Below are positions 8,104-14,703 of a DNA stretch of 14,703 nt, piece by piece. Location of the stretch: assembly GCA_027451265.1 (NCBI GenBank), contig DAIDJT010000029.1, forward strand, positions 1 through 14,703, in the 5' to 3' direction. Made by a program: the position numbers and the translations under genes. The notes under the pieces were generated by a model that saw only the letters and a program-made list of their open reading frames with translations, did not search any database and was not told the DNA's origin. How positions within the stretch are numbered: the stretch's first letter is position 1; each line of letters starts with the position of its first letter. The stretch comes from Bacteroidales bacterium. GTDB lineage: Bacteria > Bacteroidota > Bacteroidia > Bacteroidales > VadinHA17.

Positions 8104-8143
8104 TTGATACCGGTCAGGTGAAGTTTCCGTTATAAAATCAATA

Positions 8144-8176
8144 AAGCCGTTTGCCGGGTGGCAGACGGCTTCTTTT
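8144..8176 (+). terminator. Rho-independent terminator after the beta-barrel gene
   Basis: A 12-bp stem AAGCCGTTTGCC (8144-8155) / GGCAGACGGCTT (8160-8171), with one G-T wobble and a GGGT loop, is followed by CTTTTA. It lies 40 bases after the stop at 8103. Read from the minus strand the stem is followed by TATTGATTTTAT, so it might also act weakly on the converging transporter transcript. Confidence 0.88.
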
Positions 8177-8200
8177 ATGCCGGAATCCGCGGCATTTTTT
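8177..8200 (+). terminator. Second, back-to-back terminator
   Basis: A 6-bp stem ATGCCG (8177-8182) / CGGCAT (8190-8195) with a 7-base loop is followed by a run of T to 8200. It begins directly after the T-tract of the first terminator, so the beta-barrel transcript meets two terminators in series before the convergent gene. Confidence 0.7.
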
Positions 8201-8250
8201 AAGTGACTTGACCGCTGGCTTTTTTGGTTTCCGGCCTGGCGGTTACTTAA
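8199..8250. repeat. Imperfect inverted repeat in the convergent gap
   Basis: The outer arms are TTAAGT (8199-8204) / ACTTAA (8245-8250). The inner arms are ACCGCTGG (8211-8218) / CTGGCGGT (8236-8243), the latter with two G-T pairs. Unpaired bases 8205-8210 form a bulge. It starts 20 bases past the transporter stop on the minus strand but is not followed by a T-run there, so it could be a 3'-end stabilising hairpin rather than an intrinsic terminator. Confidence 0.5.
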
Positions 8251-8269
8251 TTGACTTATCCTGGCAGGG

Positions 8270-9868
8270 TCAGAATCCCTTAAGCTCGATGAACACCGTG
8301 GGAACCAGCAGCAGGAACCCGAGCAGGAAGAGCATGACAATCAAAGGCAGCACCCACCTGAACCATTTCTCATACGGGATCTTCGCCACGCTCAGCACCC
8401 CGAGAAGCACCCCCGAGGTGGGAGTTATCATGTTTGTGAATCCGTCACCGAGCTGAAAGGCCACCACTGTCGCCTGCCGTGAGACGCCTATCAGATCCGA
8501 GAACTGTGACATCATCGGCATTGTCAGTGCAGCTTTTGCTGAACCGGATGGCATGAAGAGGTTTATAACGGTCTGGGTGATGTACATCATGCTCACCGAT
8601 GCTATTTTCCCGGCGCCGGATATTGACTCAGAGAGCTTATACAAAAGGGTGTCAATTATATTCCCGTTCTCAAGAATTATGATTATCCCGCCTGCAAGGC
8701 CCACTATCAGGGCGGCCGACTGAATGTCCTTCACCCCGTCAAGAAACAGCTTCGTGATCCTGTTGGCGCCATATCCCATGGCAATCCCTGATGCCAGTCC
8801 CATAGCAAAAAACAGGGTGGCTATCTCCATTATGTACCATCCATACCCCATGACACCGGTAATCAGAAAAAGTATTGTAAACAGAAGCAGGTCAATAATG
8901 AAAAAATGGACAGATTTTCTCAGAGTTAACCATCCGGTTAAAAGAAATAATCCTGTCAGCACCGGCAATGCCGGTGTTTTAACCTGGTTTTCCCCGAAGG
9001 AGAGGGAAGTGACCGGGTGGAAGAAGGAGAATATTGTCATGACCGCTGCCAGGATAACAAATATTACCCATGCTGAAGGAGGGGTATGATAATCGATTTT
9101 CACCTGCTTCCCTGAGTGAAGTTCGCGCCAGTAATCGTCATCATCATGTACCGGAGACCTCCTGGGATCCTTCCTTATTTTGCGGGCATATACAAGTATA
9201 TAGGCGAATCCCAGAGCGCTGATAATGACCCACATAACCAGACGGTATTCAAGTCCGGAAAAGAGCGGGATATCAGACAACCCCTGTGCTATTCCGATTG
9301 TGAACGGATTGAGAAAGGCCCCGGCAAATCCCAGTGCGGCAGCCACGAAGCACAGGGAGACTCCGACAATTGAGTCATAACCCATTGAAATCGCCATGGG
9401 TACGAAAATTATTGTGAATGCAATGGTCTCCTCGCTCATGCCGAATACGGCGCCAAAGAAGCTGAACATTGTCATTATCACGATAAAGATCAGGTTGTCA
9501 ACACCGATGGCTCTGATCACGCCCCTGTTTCCCAGCCTGTCAGTGAATCGCAGCACTGACCCGATAGCCACGTCGATGGCTTTGCTCTCATTCATTATCC
9601 AGAAAGCGCCGCCGATAATCAGGATGAAGATAATTATGTCTGCCTTGTCAACGAATCCGTCAAACAGGGCAGAGAAGACCTGCCAGGTCTGGGGATTCTT
9701 TTCCGTGTAATGAAATGAGCCCGGCACCACCACGCTGCGGTCGACGCCGTTAACGTTTACCGTTTCCCGTTCGAAAGCCCCGCCGGGCACAACCCAGGTC
9801 AGCACGGCACACAGCACTACAATACCGAAGACGATAACATAGGTATGTGGAATTTTTTTGAACACCAT
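8270..9868 (-). CDS. YfcC-family membrane transporter (DcuC/ArcD superfamily, PF03606-type)
   Basis: This 532-residue inner-membrane protein has about 12 hydrophobic segments. The first TM at residues 10-28 ends in 'WVVPGGAF', a family signature. Other family marks are 'GMSEETIAFTIIFVPM' at 143-158, 'FLNPFTIGIAQGLSDIPLFSG' at 185-205, 'NLFMPSGSAKAALTMPMM' at 436-453 and 'QLGDGFTNMITPTSGVLLGVL' at 472-492; the last two are the re-entrant substrate and ion sites of this superfamily. A cytoplasmic acidic/basic loop lies at about 228-262 (DDDDYW). Members move amino acids such as arginine/ornithine, dicarboxylates or short-chain acids; the substrate cannot be read from sequence. It is somewhat longer than the roughly 500-residue E. 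coli YfcC, with an extra hydrophobic stretch near 300-340. It has its own promoter candidate just upstream and follows crtB on the same strand. Confidence 0.93.
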   Translation of the reverse strand: MVFKKIPHTYVIVFGIVVLCAVLTWVVPGGAFERETVNVNGVDRSVVVPGSFHYTEKNPQTWQVFSALFDGFVDKADIIIFILIIGGAFWIMNESKAIDVAIGSVLRFTDRLGNRGVIRAIGVDNLIFIVIMTMFSFFGAVFGMSEETIAFTIIFVPMAISMGYDSIVGVSLCFVAAALGFAGAFLNPFTIGIAQGLSDIPLFSGLEYRLVMWVIISALGFAYILVYARKIRKDPRRSPVHDDDDYWRELHSGKQVKIDYHTPPSAWVIFVILAAVMTIFSFFHPVTSLSFGENQVKTPALPVLTGLFLLTGWLTLRKSVHFFIIDLLLFTILFLITGVMGYGWYIMEIATLFFAMGLASGIAMGYGANRITKLFLDGVKDIQSAALIVGLAGGIIIILENGNIIDTLLYKLSESISGAGKIASVSMMYITQTVINLFMPSGSAKAALTMPMMSQFSDLIGVSRQATVVAFQLGDGFTNMITPTSGVLLGVLSVAKIPYEKWFRWVLPLIVMLFLLGFLLLVPTVFIELKGF

Positions 9869-9884
9869 GTATGATTTTGAGGTG

Positions 9885-9914
9885 CAAAATAGTAATTAAC
9901 ATGCTACTGACAAA
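9885..9914 (-). promoter_or_regulatory. Probable Bacteroidota promoter for the YfcC-family transporter
   Basis: On the minus strand a -33 TTTG (9911-9914) is separated by 19 bases from TATTTTG (9885-9891), which is the -7 TAnnTTTG shortened by one base. Spacing and sequence are close to consensus, the best two-part match in the window. The start would fall near 9878, leaving a leader of only about 10 bases before the ATG at 9868. Confidence 0.55.
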
Positions 9915-9925
9915 GAAGAACTAAA

Positions 9926-9962
9926 GAGTTGCGATTGTCGAGTTGTGCGAATTACGATTACG
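9926..9962. repeat. Degenerate short direct repeats
   Basis: On the plus strand GAGTTG occurs at 9926-9931 and 9940-9945, and ATTACG is doubled at 9951-9956 and 9957-9962. Together with the adjoining 7-mer repeat they make up most of the crtB-transporter gap. No open frame or stable hairpin explains them. Confidence 0.5.
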
Positions 9963-9972
9963 CCGACATGAC

Positions 9973-10007
9973 TACTGCCTGCTGCCTCTTGCCTACTGCC
10001 TACTGCC
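9973..10007. repeat. Five-copy 7-bp tandem repeat overlapping the crtB stop
   Basis: Consensus TACTGCC on plus (GGCAGTA on minus). The copies at 9973, 9994 and 10001 are exact; the copies at 9980 (TGCTGCC) and 9987 (TCTTGCC) differ by one and two bases. The crtB stop codon TAG (10002-10000) is formed by the junction of the two copies nearest crtB, so the last codons of crtB are part of the array. Changes in copy number on the downstream side would leave the protein unchanged. Confidence 0.85.
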
Positions 10008-10923
10008 TGGCAATGACCTTCCTGACCCGCTCCCTGGTTTCGGCCGGGGTTGGGTTCAGCTCTTCTGTTGAGAAGGTTCCATGTTCAGGGTCAATACGCT
10101 CAAAGACCATCTGATAAAGCTCAAAGATGATTTCCAGGCTTAACCGGTACCTGGGCTCCATCTTCGGGCATACCTCATCCATTATTTTCAGGGTGTCAAG
10201 GCGGTAACGGTCTGCAAAGGAGAGGTATTCGCGCATCATCGCCCTGAAACCGGCTGACAGGGGAGCACCGTGAGCCATTTCGCTCATAGCGGTACGGGTG
10301 AGACCATGCCGTGCCATGGCATCATCGGCAAAGTAGCTGAGGTTGTTATGCTGGTCTTTCCGGAAATCACGTATGATATGGACGAAGTAGCTGAACATCG
10401 CGCAGGGTTCGGCAGTCCGTCGCACGTCGAAGGGAGGGTCAAGATAGATGCCGTCTTTTTCCTTCAGACCGGCCAGGTGGACAAATATTGATGCCGGCGC
10501 CACCGAAGCACCCAGTGAGTACTCAATGAACTCATCAATGGTTGCAAAACCGTCATGGGTTACGTCGTAAAGCATTGATTCCGCAAAGGCTTCAAGTGAC
10601 CACAGGGGTATCCTGAATCTCTCAACCGTGTAACCAAGTTCATTGTTGAAGGGTGATTTGTTCAGCCCCCTGTCAAGCATCGCCATCCACTTCCTGATAT
10701 CGGAGGTGAAGTTCTCTCTTTCATCAGTGCTTATTCCACTGTGTTCCGCCTTGTGGTTATCAATAAGATCGTCGAGCGCCCGCATGAAACGATAGCATGT
10801 GCGGGCTGCGCAGTACCTTTCATTGTCCCAGAAATTAGCTGCAATGAGGATATTGGGGTGGTCAATTATCTTTTCAAAATCGATTGACTCAAATATTGCC
10901 GTGAACTGATCTCTTGTATTCAT
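10000..10923 (-). CDS. crtB: Phytoene/squalene synthase family protein (CrtB-like)
   Basis: This 307-residue protein is expected to condense two prenyl diphosphates (two GGPP to phytoene, or two FPP to a C30 product) in the cytoplasm. Both Mg-binding aspartate motifs are present: D51-D52-L-I-D55 within 'RALDDLID', and D186-F-R-K-D190 within 'IIRDFRKD'. The central 'YSLGASVAPASIF' (135-147) corresponds to the usual 'Y-x-x-x-VAG-x-VG' helix, though it reads VAP. It is divergent: the segment after the second motif is 'QHNNLSYF' where typical CrtB has 'GRxYLP', and the N-terminal substrate segment is poorly conserved. Its ATG overlaps the crtI stop as ATGA (10923-10920), so translation is probably coupled. 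Pairing with crtI supports a carotenoid role over hopanoid or squalene synthesis. Whether the product is C40 or C30 cannot be told. The stop falls in a 7-bp tandem repeat. Confidence 0.88.
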   Translation of the reverse strand: MNTRDQFTAIFESIDFEKIIDHPNILIAANFWDNERYCAARTCYRFMRALDDLIDNHKAEHSGISTDERENFTSDIRKWMAMLDRGLNKSPFNNELGYTVERFRIPLWSLEAFAESMLYDVTHDGFATIDEFIEYSLGASVAPASIFVHLAGLKEKDGIYLDPPFDVRRTAEPCAMFSYFVHIIRDFRKDQHNNLSYFADDAMARHGLTRTAMSEMAHGAPLSAGFRAMMREYLSFADRYRLDTLKIMDEVCPKMEPRYRLSLEIIFELYQMVFERIDPEHGTFSTEELNPTPAETRERVRKVIARQ

Positions 10924-12425
10924 CTGCTCGCTGTCTGGCCTGCCTTTTGTTCGTTAATAATTCTTTCAGCAACAAGTCTTGCCGACATGAGGACCATCGG
11001 TATCCCGTTTCCGGGATGGGTGCTGCCGCCGGTAAAATAGAGGTTTTTATACCGGTTGTCCCTGTTATGCGGTCTGAAGTAACCCATCTGGAAGATGTTG
11101 TGGCCAAGACTTCCGAATACTGAACCATTTGTCACATTAAGTGCTTCCTCCCAGTTCCCGGGGGTTGTGACGATTTCAAACCTGATATGTGATTCGATGT
11201 CGTCCATGCCGGCTTTCCTGAGTTTCCGGAACACAGCATTCCGTGCCTTTTCGGTCAGCCGCTTCCAGTCCTGCGGATGCTTTTGGTCAAGGTGCCCGAC
11301 TCCCACAGCCACGGACAGGGTGTCATATCCTTCCGGAGCTGCCGTAGGGTCTGTGCGTACGGGAGCATGTATATAAAAGCAGGGATCATCACCCATTGAT
11401 TTGTTCCTGAATATCCGGTCAAGTCCTTCGCGGTAGTTGTCTGAGAGGAAGGTGCTGTGCTGTCCCAGTTGCGGGTATTGCTTATCGAGTCCCCAGTGAA
11501 GCACAAGCGCCGAGCATGAGTATTTCATGCGGTTGATGCGGCGGGCTTTGCGTCCGGGAGGGAGGAGCTCACGGTAGACATAAGGCAGATCGGCATTGGC
11601 AATGATAACATCGGCTTTGGCCTCGCTGCCGTCGCTGAAGACGACTCCTGTGGCTTTTCTTCCTTCAACACGGATCTCTTTCACAGGTGCAGAAAAGTGG
11701 AACCTGACCCCCTTTGCCATTGCCCGTTCCATGAGTTTCGCCGCAATGGCGTACATCCCGCCTTCGGGGAACATTGATCCTTCAGTCAGTTCCGCAGCCG
11801 GGATCATAGAAAAGAGGGCAGGAGCGGTGAAGGGGTTCTGTCCTACGTAGATATTCTGGAACGTAAATGCCATGCGCAGGTGTTCTGACCTGAAGAACCG
11901 CGCCGTATAGCGGTAGTGGTTAAGATATGTCTTCAGTTTGACCAGCAGGAGTGCATTGCCGAGGTTAAAGAATTCGAAGAACCGTGTGAAATTGCGTCCG
12001 AGGAGCTTTTTGAAGGCCACGGTGTACAGGTCATATCCTGTTCTGACATAATCCTTTGCCCTGGCGAAGCTTCCCGGCTCGATACTCTCGAGCTGCTGCT
12101 CCATCCGTTTTGCATCTGTTGTGAAAGCGAGCCTGCTGCCGTCATCGAACCACAGTGTATAAATGTCGTCCAGTGGCCTGAGATTCATTTCGTCCATTGT
12201 CAGGCCGAGAGACCGCAGCACATCACGGTATACTTCCGGCATCAGGATCATTGTTGCTCCCAGGTCAAACCGGTGGCCGTCACGCACTATCTGTCCGCAA
12301 CGTCCGCCAGCGGCGATGTTTTTTTCATACACATCGACCTTATATCCACGCTCCGCCAGGAATAATGACGTGGTTATGCCCCCAATCCCGGCGCCGATTA
12401 CCAGCGCCGTTCCGTTACCAGCCAT
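10920..12425 (-). CDS. crtI: Phytoene desaturase (CrtI-type FAD-dependent carotenoid desaturase)
   Basis: This 501-residue protein has an N-terminal dinucleotide-binding fold: 'VIGAGIGGITT' with G11-x-G13-x-x-G16, and the ribose-binding acid E34 in 'VDVYEKN'. 'AGGRCG' (39-44) and 'FDLGATMILMP' (53-63) match the conserved CrtI start. The C-terminus carries the signature 'LYFTGGSTHPGNGIPMVLMSARLVAERI' spread over about 464-491, which closes the FAD site. Length is typical for the family (about 490-510). It would introduce double bonds into phytoene or its C30 analogue at the membrane, giving coloured polyenes. Cyclase and hydroxylase genes are not in the window, so the final pigment is unknown. 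It heads the crtI-crtB pair. Confidence 0.95.
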   Translation of the reverse strand: MAGNGTALVIGAGIGGITTSLFLAERGYKVDVYEKNIAAGGRCGQIVRDGHRFDLGATMILMPEVYRDVLRSLGLTMDEMNLRPLDDIYTLWFDDGSRLAFTTDAKRMEQQLESIEPGSFARAKDYVRTGYDLYTVAFKKLLGRNFTRFFEFFNLGNALLLVKLKTYLNHYRYTARFFRSEHLRMAFTFQNIYVGQNPFTAPALFSMIPAAELTEGSMFPEGGMYAIAAKLMERAMAKGVRFHFSAPVKEIRVEGRKATGVVFSDGSEAKADVIIANADLPYVYRELLPPGRKARRINRMKYSCSALVLHWGLDKQYPQLGQHSTFLSDNYREGLDRIFRNKSMGDDPCFYIHAPVRTDPTAAPEGYDTLSVAVGVGHLDQKHPQDWKRLTEKARNAVFRKLRKAGMDDIESHIRFEIVTTPGNWEEALNVTNGSVFGSLGHNIFQMGYFRPHNRDNRYKNLYFTGGSTHPGNGIPMVLMSARLVAERIINEQKAGQTASR

Positions 12426-12644
12426 CAGGTATAAAATTTATCAGGAGTTTTGTTCCCGTTTCATGATGCCTGTTACGGCAATCATATAACAAATATATTA
12501 ACAAACGTCCGAAAAACACCTGCAGCAGGCGGGTCAACTGCGGTAGATGGCAGGTGAATAGCGGAATTTCCACCCCCGGATTCAAATATGGAGAAACTTG
12601 GCAGCAGCCGGAAATGGCGGTCATGGCCATGATTGCAGTGCCGG
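12426..12644. other. 219-base gap upstream of crtI, with -7 candidate and a 12-bp palindrome
   Basis: No credible gene is present. On the minus strand TATATTTG (12490-12497) exactly matches the -7 consensus TAnnTTTG and would start crtI transcription near 12483, with a leader of about 58 bases; no good -33 box is visible. A perfect palindrome TCATGGCCATGA occupies 12621-12632, 13 bases past the aldo/keto reductase stop. It lacks a T-run, so it is not an intrinsic terminator and might be a regulator site or chance. Confidence 0.45.
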
Positions 12645-13631
12645 TTACCACAGGTGATGGACCAGCGGCTTTACATCTTCTTCATAGATTGCCGAGATGG
12701 CTTTCAACTGCTGGTCCGTGAAGCCGGTGAATGCCATTGCGTCAAGGTTAGATCTTACCTGGTCAGGAGATGAGGCACCAGGGATGATGCAGCTCACCTC
12801 TTTGCTGATCAGGATCCACTGCAAAGCCACATGCGCCAGGGAAGTGTTCTCCGGGAAAACTTGCTTCAGCCTTTCCACCGCCCTCAGACCTGTTTCGTAT
12901 GGCACCCCCGCGAATGTTTCTCCCTTGTCGAAGAACATGCCGCTGCGATTGAAGAAACGGTGATCACCGGGGGCGAAGCGGGTGTCAGGGCGGAATTTTC
13001 CTGAGAGAAGTCCGCTTGCAAGCGGGACACGAATTATCAGGCCGATGTTATTTTCGCGTGCCATGGCGAAGAATTTCTCGCGGGGACGCTGCCGGAAGAT
13101 GTTATATATAATCTGGACAGTGGTGACATTGTCAAACTCTGCTGCCTTGACTGCTTCCTCCACCTTTTCAACGCTGACACCAAGGTTGAGGATCTTCCCC
13201 TCTTGTTTCAGCTTTTCAAATTCGCCGAATATCTCGGGTCTGTAGTAGACTTCCGTAGGAGGGCAGTGCAACTGGATCAGGTCAATGCAGTCGGTCCCCA
13301 GCCTCCTGAGCGAATCTTCGACATACCCCCTGAGTACTTCCGGTGTGTATCCCTTGTTGACATGTGGGTTTATCTGCCTTCCGCACTTTGTTGCAACGTG
13401 CACATTTGCACCTGACTCCCTGACTGCCCTGCCGACAGCCTTTTCGCTCTCGCCGTCTGAATACACGTCTGCCGTGTCAATAAAGTTGACACCATGGTCA
13501 ATTGCTTCACGGATTATCGAGTCGGCCAGGGGATGGTTGAATTTTGAGCCCCATTTTCCACCTACCTGCCATGTCCCGAGTGAAATCTCGGATACCTCAA
13601 ATCCTGTTTTTCCCAGAGTTCTGTATTTCAT
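12645..13631 (-). CDS. Aldo/keto reductase
   Basis: This 328-residue protein has the normal length for a cytosolic NAD(P)H-dependent (beta/alpha)8-barrel oxidoreductase. The catalytic tetrad is complete: D52 and Y57 in 'FIDTADVY', K82 in 'VATKCG', H122 in 'LIQLHCPP'. The start 'MKYRTLGKTGFEVSEISLGTW' is the classic AKR entry strand and fixes the ATG at 13631. The cofactor end of the barrel is seen in 'VPLASGLLSGKF' (about 206-217) and 'IIPGASSPDQVRSNLDA' (about 288-304), the latter contacting the adenosine phosphate. It reduces aldehydes or ketones, or acts on sugars; the substrate is not predictable. It follows the SusC-like receptor gene on the same strand with 72 bases between, and there is no clear terminator in that gap, so they may be co-transcribed, though no functional link is established. 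Confidence 0.95.
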   Translation of the reverse strand: MKYRTLGKTGFEVSEISLGTWQVGGKWGSKFNHPLADSIIREAIDHGVNFIDTADVYSDGESEKAVGRAVRESGANVHVATKCGRQINPHVNKGYTPEVLRGYVEDSLRRLGTDCIDLIQLHCPPTEVYYRPEIFGEFEKLKQEGKILNLGVSVEKVEEAVKAAEFDNVTTVQIIYNIFRQRPREKFFAMARENNIGLIIRVPLASGLLSGKFRPDTRFAPGDHRFFNRSGMFFDKGETFAGVPYETGLRAVERLKQVFPENTSLAHVALQWILISKEVSCIIPGASSPDQVRSNLDAMAFTGFTDQQLKAISAIYEEDVKPLVHHLW

Positions 13632-13653
13632 ATGTTAAGTATGATTTTTGTAA

Positions 13654-13672
13654 GTCAGAAATTTAAGCTGAC
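13654..13672. promoter_or_regulatory. Small inverted repeat upstream of the aldo/keto reductase gene
   Basis: GTCAG (13654-13658) and CTGAC (13668-13672) flank an AT-rich centre containing AAATTT, 23 bases before the ATG at 13631. The layout suits an operator, and a near-miss -7 (TAAATTTC on minus) falls inside it. It is short enough to be chance. Confidence 0.25.
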
Positions 13673-13703
13673 ATTTATTTATTTCCCTTTTTCCGTGCCC
13701 GTT

Positions 13704-14703
13704 TCAAAAACCAATGTTCAGATTGAGCGAGGCTGTCCGGGGCCTGGGCCACGTGTATCCGTCGAGACCGCCAGAAATATCGGGTTCTCCACCCCTGTAA
13801 CCGGTTATTATAAAGGCATTTTGCAGGGTTGCCTCAAGCCTGAAATTAAAATTTTTCCCCGGGATATTCCTGAATGTATGACCCAGGCTGACAAAATCGA
13901 GCCTGACAAATGATCCGTTTTCCATATGATAGTCAGAGTACGGTACCATTGAGGTAAACCCTGATTCGTAAACCAGAGATGAAATATTTCTCAGCACGCC
14001 GTTTGGTGTCATGTTTCCATAGTTGCCAAAAACACTTTCGGCGTTGTAGCACCAGTTGCCGGCGAGAGAACTGGCAGAAAAGGAAAGTTCCCAGCTACGA
14101 TACCTGAATGATGACCAAATGCCGGCAGTAAACTCCGGATCAGACGAAGGGCCGGGATAGCGGTCGTCAAAATCGGGAACGCCATTTTTGTTGCAGTCTT
14201 CGTACAACCCCTGGATGGGTTTGCCTTCCCCGTCATATACCTGCTTGAGGAGGTAGAATGAATTGACAGGCATTCCTGTCCTCTGTACCTGGACTTGCGC
14301 ATACGGTAAAAGCGTGACCGGTCCCGTACTGATAAAATCTATCCCGCTGCCAAGGTTTTTAATACTGTTTTTTCGGAGTGTGCAGTGGAGTGCGGCATCC
14401 CATTCGAAAGCCTTTTCAGAAACCAGGTTTGCATCGGCCCTGAATTCAATCCCTTTGTTATCAACATCACCTGCGTTAACCAGGATAGTTGAACTGAAGT
14501 TGGAGCCGGAAGAAACGATCATTTTAGTAAGCATCTGACGGTTTTTATTTATGAAACCGTTAACTGACAGATGCACACTGTTTTCAAAAAAAGCCATTCT
14601 CAATCCTGAGATAAAGTATTGTGCAGATTCCGGCCTGAGGCCAGGAGATGGAATCGTTGAGAATGAGCCTGACATAGATCCTGTTCCGGCCGAACCAAGG
14701 GTG
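13704..14703 (-). CDS. C-terminal part of a SusC/RagA-like TonB-dependent receptor, 5' end cut by window
   Basis: The reading frame is open from the right window edge to the TGA at 13704, giving 333 visible residues of outer-membrane barrel. The first visible residues (TLGSAGTGSMSG) lie upstream of the internal ATG at 14675, so that Met is not the start. Typical SusC features are 'GLRPESAQYFISGLRMAFFENSVHLSVNGF' (the 'NPxLKxExxxxxNxGxDxxFFxxR' region), 'NAGDVDNKGIEF' (the 'NxGxxxNKGxE' motif), 'YPGPSSDPEFTAGIWSSFRYRSWELS' and the terminal 'QNAFIITGYRGGEPDI' with 'PRPRTASLNLNIGF', the final strand ending in Phe. Such proteins import glycans, peptides or other large nutrients with TonB energy. 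Plug and TonB box are outside the window. A SusD lipoprotein gene normally follows on the same strand, but here the next gene is an aldo/keto reductase. Confidence 0.92.
   Translation of the reverse strand, partial: TLGSAGTGSMSGSFSTIPSPGLRPESAQYFISGLRMAFFENSVHLSVNGFINKNRQMLTKMIVSSGSNFSSTILVNAGDVDNKGIEFRADANLVSEKAFEWDAALHCTLRKNSIKNLGSGIDFISTGPVTLLPYAQVQVQRTGMPVNSFYLLKQVYDGEGKPIQGLYEDCNKNGVPDFDDRYPGPSSDPEFTAGIWSSFRYRSWELSFSASSLAGNWCYNAESVFGNYGNMTPNGVLRNISSLVYESGFTSMVPYSDYHMENGSFVRLDFVSLGHTFRNIPGKNFNFRLEATLQNAFIITGYRGGEPDISGGLDGYTWPRPRTASLNLNIGF

Noticed and set aside
8146..8169. Resemblance of the terminator arm GCAGACGGC to the Neisseria DNA uptake sequence
   Set aside because: Only about 8 bases match (GCCGTCTG), the genome is Bacteroidota, and the similarity is explained by a GC-rich terminator stem.
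9973..10007. CRISPR-like array
   Set aside because: Units are only 7 bases with no spacers and no cas gene; it is a simple tandem repeat.
12415..12651. 78-codon minus-strand frame bridging the aldo/keto reductase and crtI genes
   Set aside because: GTG start, overlaps both neighbours, composition unlike a protein and no motif; the gap is better read as a regulatory region.

Overview
The window looks like a chromosomal segment from a Bacteroidota bacterium, probably of the Bacteroidales/Marinilabiliales type. The evidence is the gene families present: a SusC/RagA-type TonB-dependent receptor, a tandem DUF1573 protein, a DUF4369-thioredoxin lipoprotein, a PorT-like outer-membrane barrel, a PD40-propeller 'TolB-like' protein and a MeaB with the N-terminal extension I recall from Bacteroides homologues. 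Several starts also have upstream TAnnTTTG-like -7 elements instead of sigma70 boxes, and purine-rich Shine-Dalgarno sequences are mostly lacking. Base composition is near balanced and fairly uniform. I see no insertion sequence, phage gene, tRNA, rRNA or CRISPR array.

Left edge (1-1392, minus): the N-terminal 464 residues of a large exported protein with a peptidase-MA-like domain that lacks its zinc ligands, followed by PD40 propeller blades; it runs off the window. It diverges from a plus-strand block (1612-8103). That block holds a tandem DUF1573 periplasmic protein and meaB (likely one transcript), a TlpA-like thioredoxin lipoprotein ending in a strong terminator, a HerA/YjgR-type (DUF853) ATPase, a glycine-zipper OmpA-domain lipoprotein, and an outer-membrane beta-barrel protein. 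Two consecutive terminators follow the last gene.

From about 8200 to the right edge everything is on the minus strand. Read in transcription order these genes are: the C-terminal third of a SusC-like TonB-dependent receptor (cut by the right edge), an aldo/keto reductase, a crtI-crtB carotenoid pair joined by an ATGA overlap, and a YfcC-family (DcuC/ArcD superfamily) transporter. The crtB stop codon lies inside a 7-bp tandem repeat that fills part of the crtB-transporter gap.

Functionally the plus block is mostly cell-envelope maintenance (periplasmic, lipoprotein and outer-membrane products) with two housekeeping NTPases. The minus block is isoprenoid pigment synthesis plus uptake. I found no convincing new multi-gene system. 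The points most worth a second look are the apparently dead protease domain in the propeller protein, the divergent phytoene synthase, the short tandem repeat at the crtB stop, and the SusC-like receptor with no SusD gene after it.
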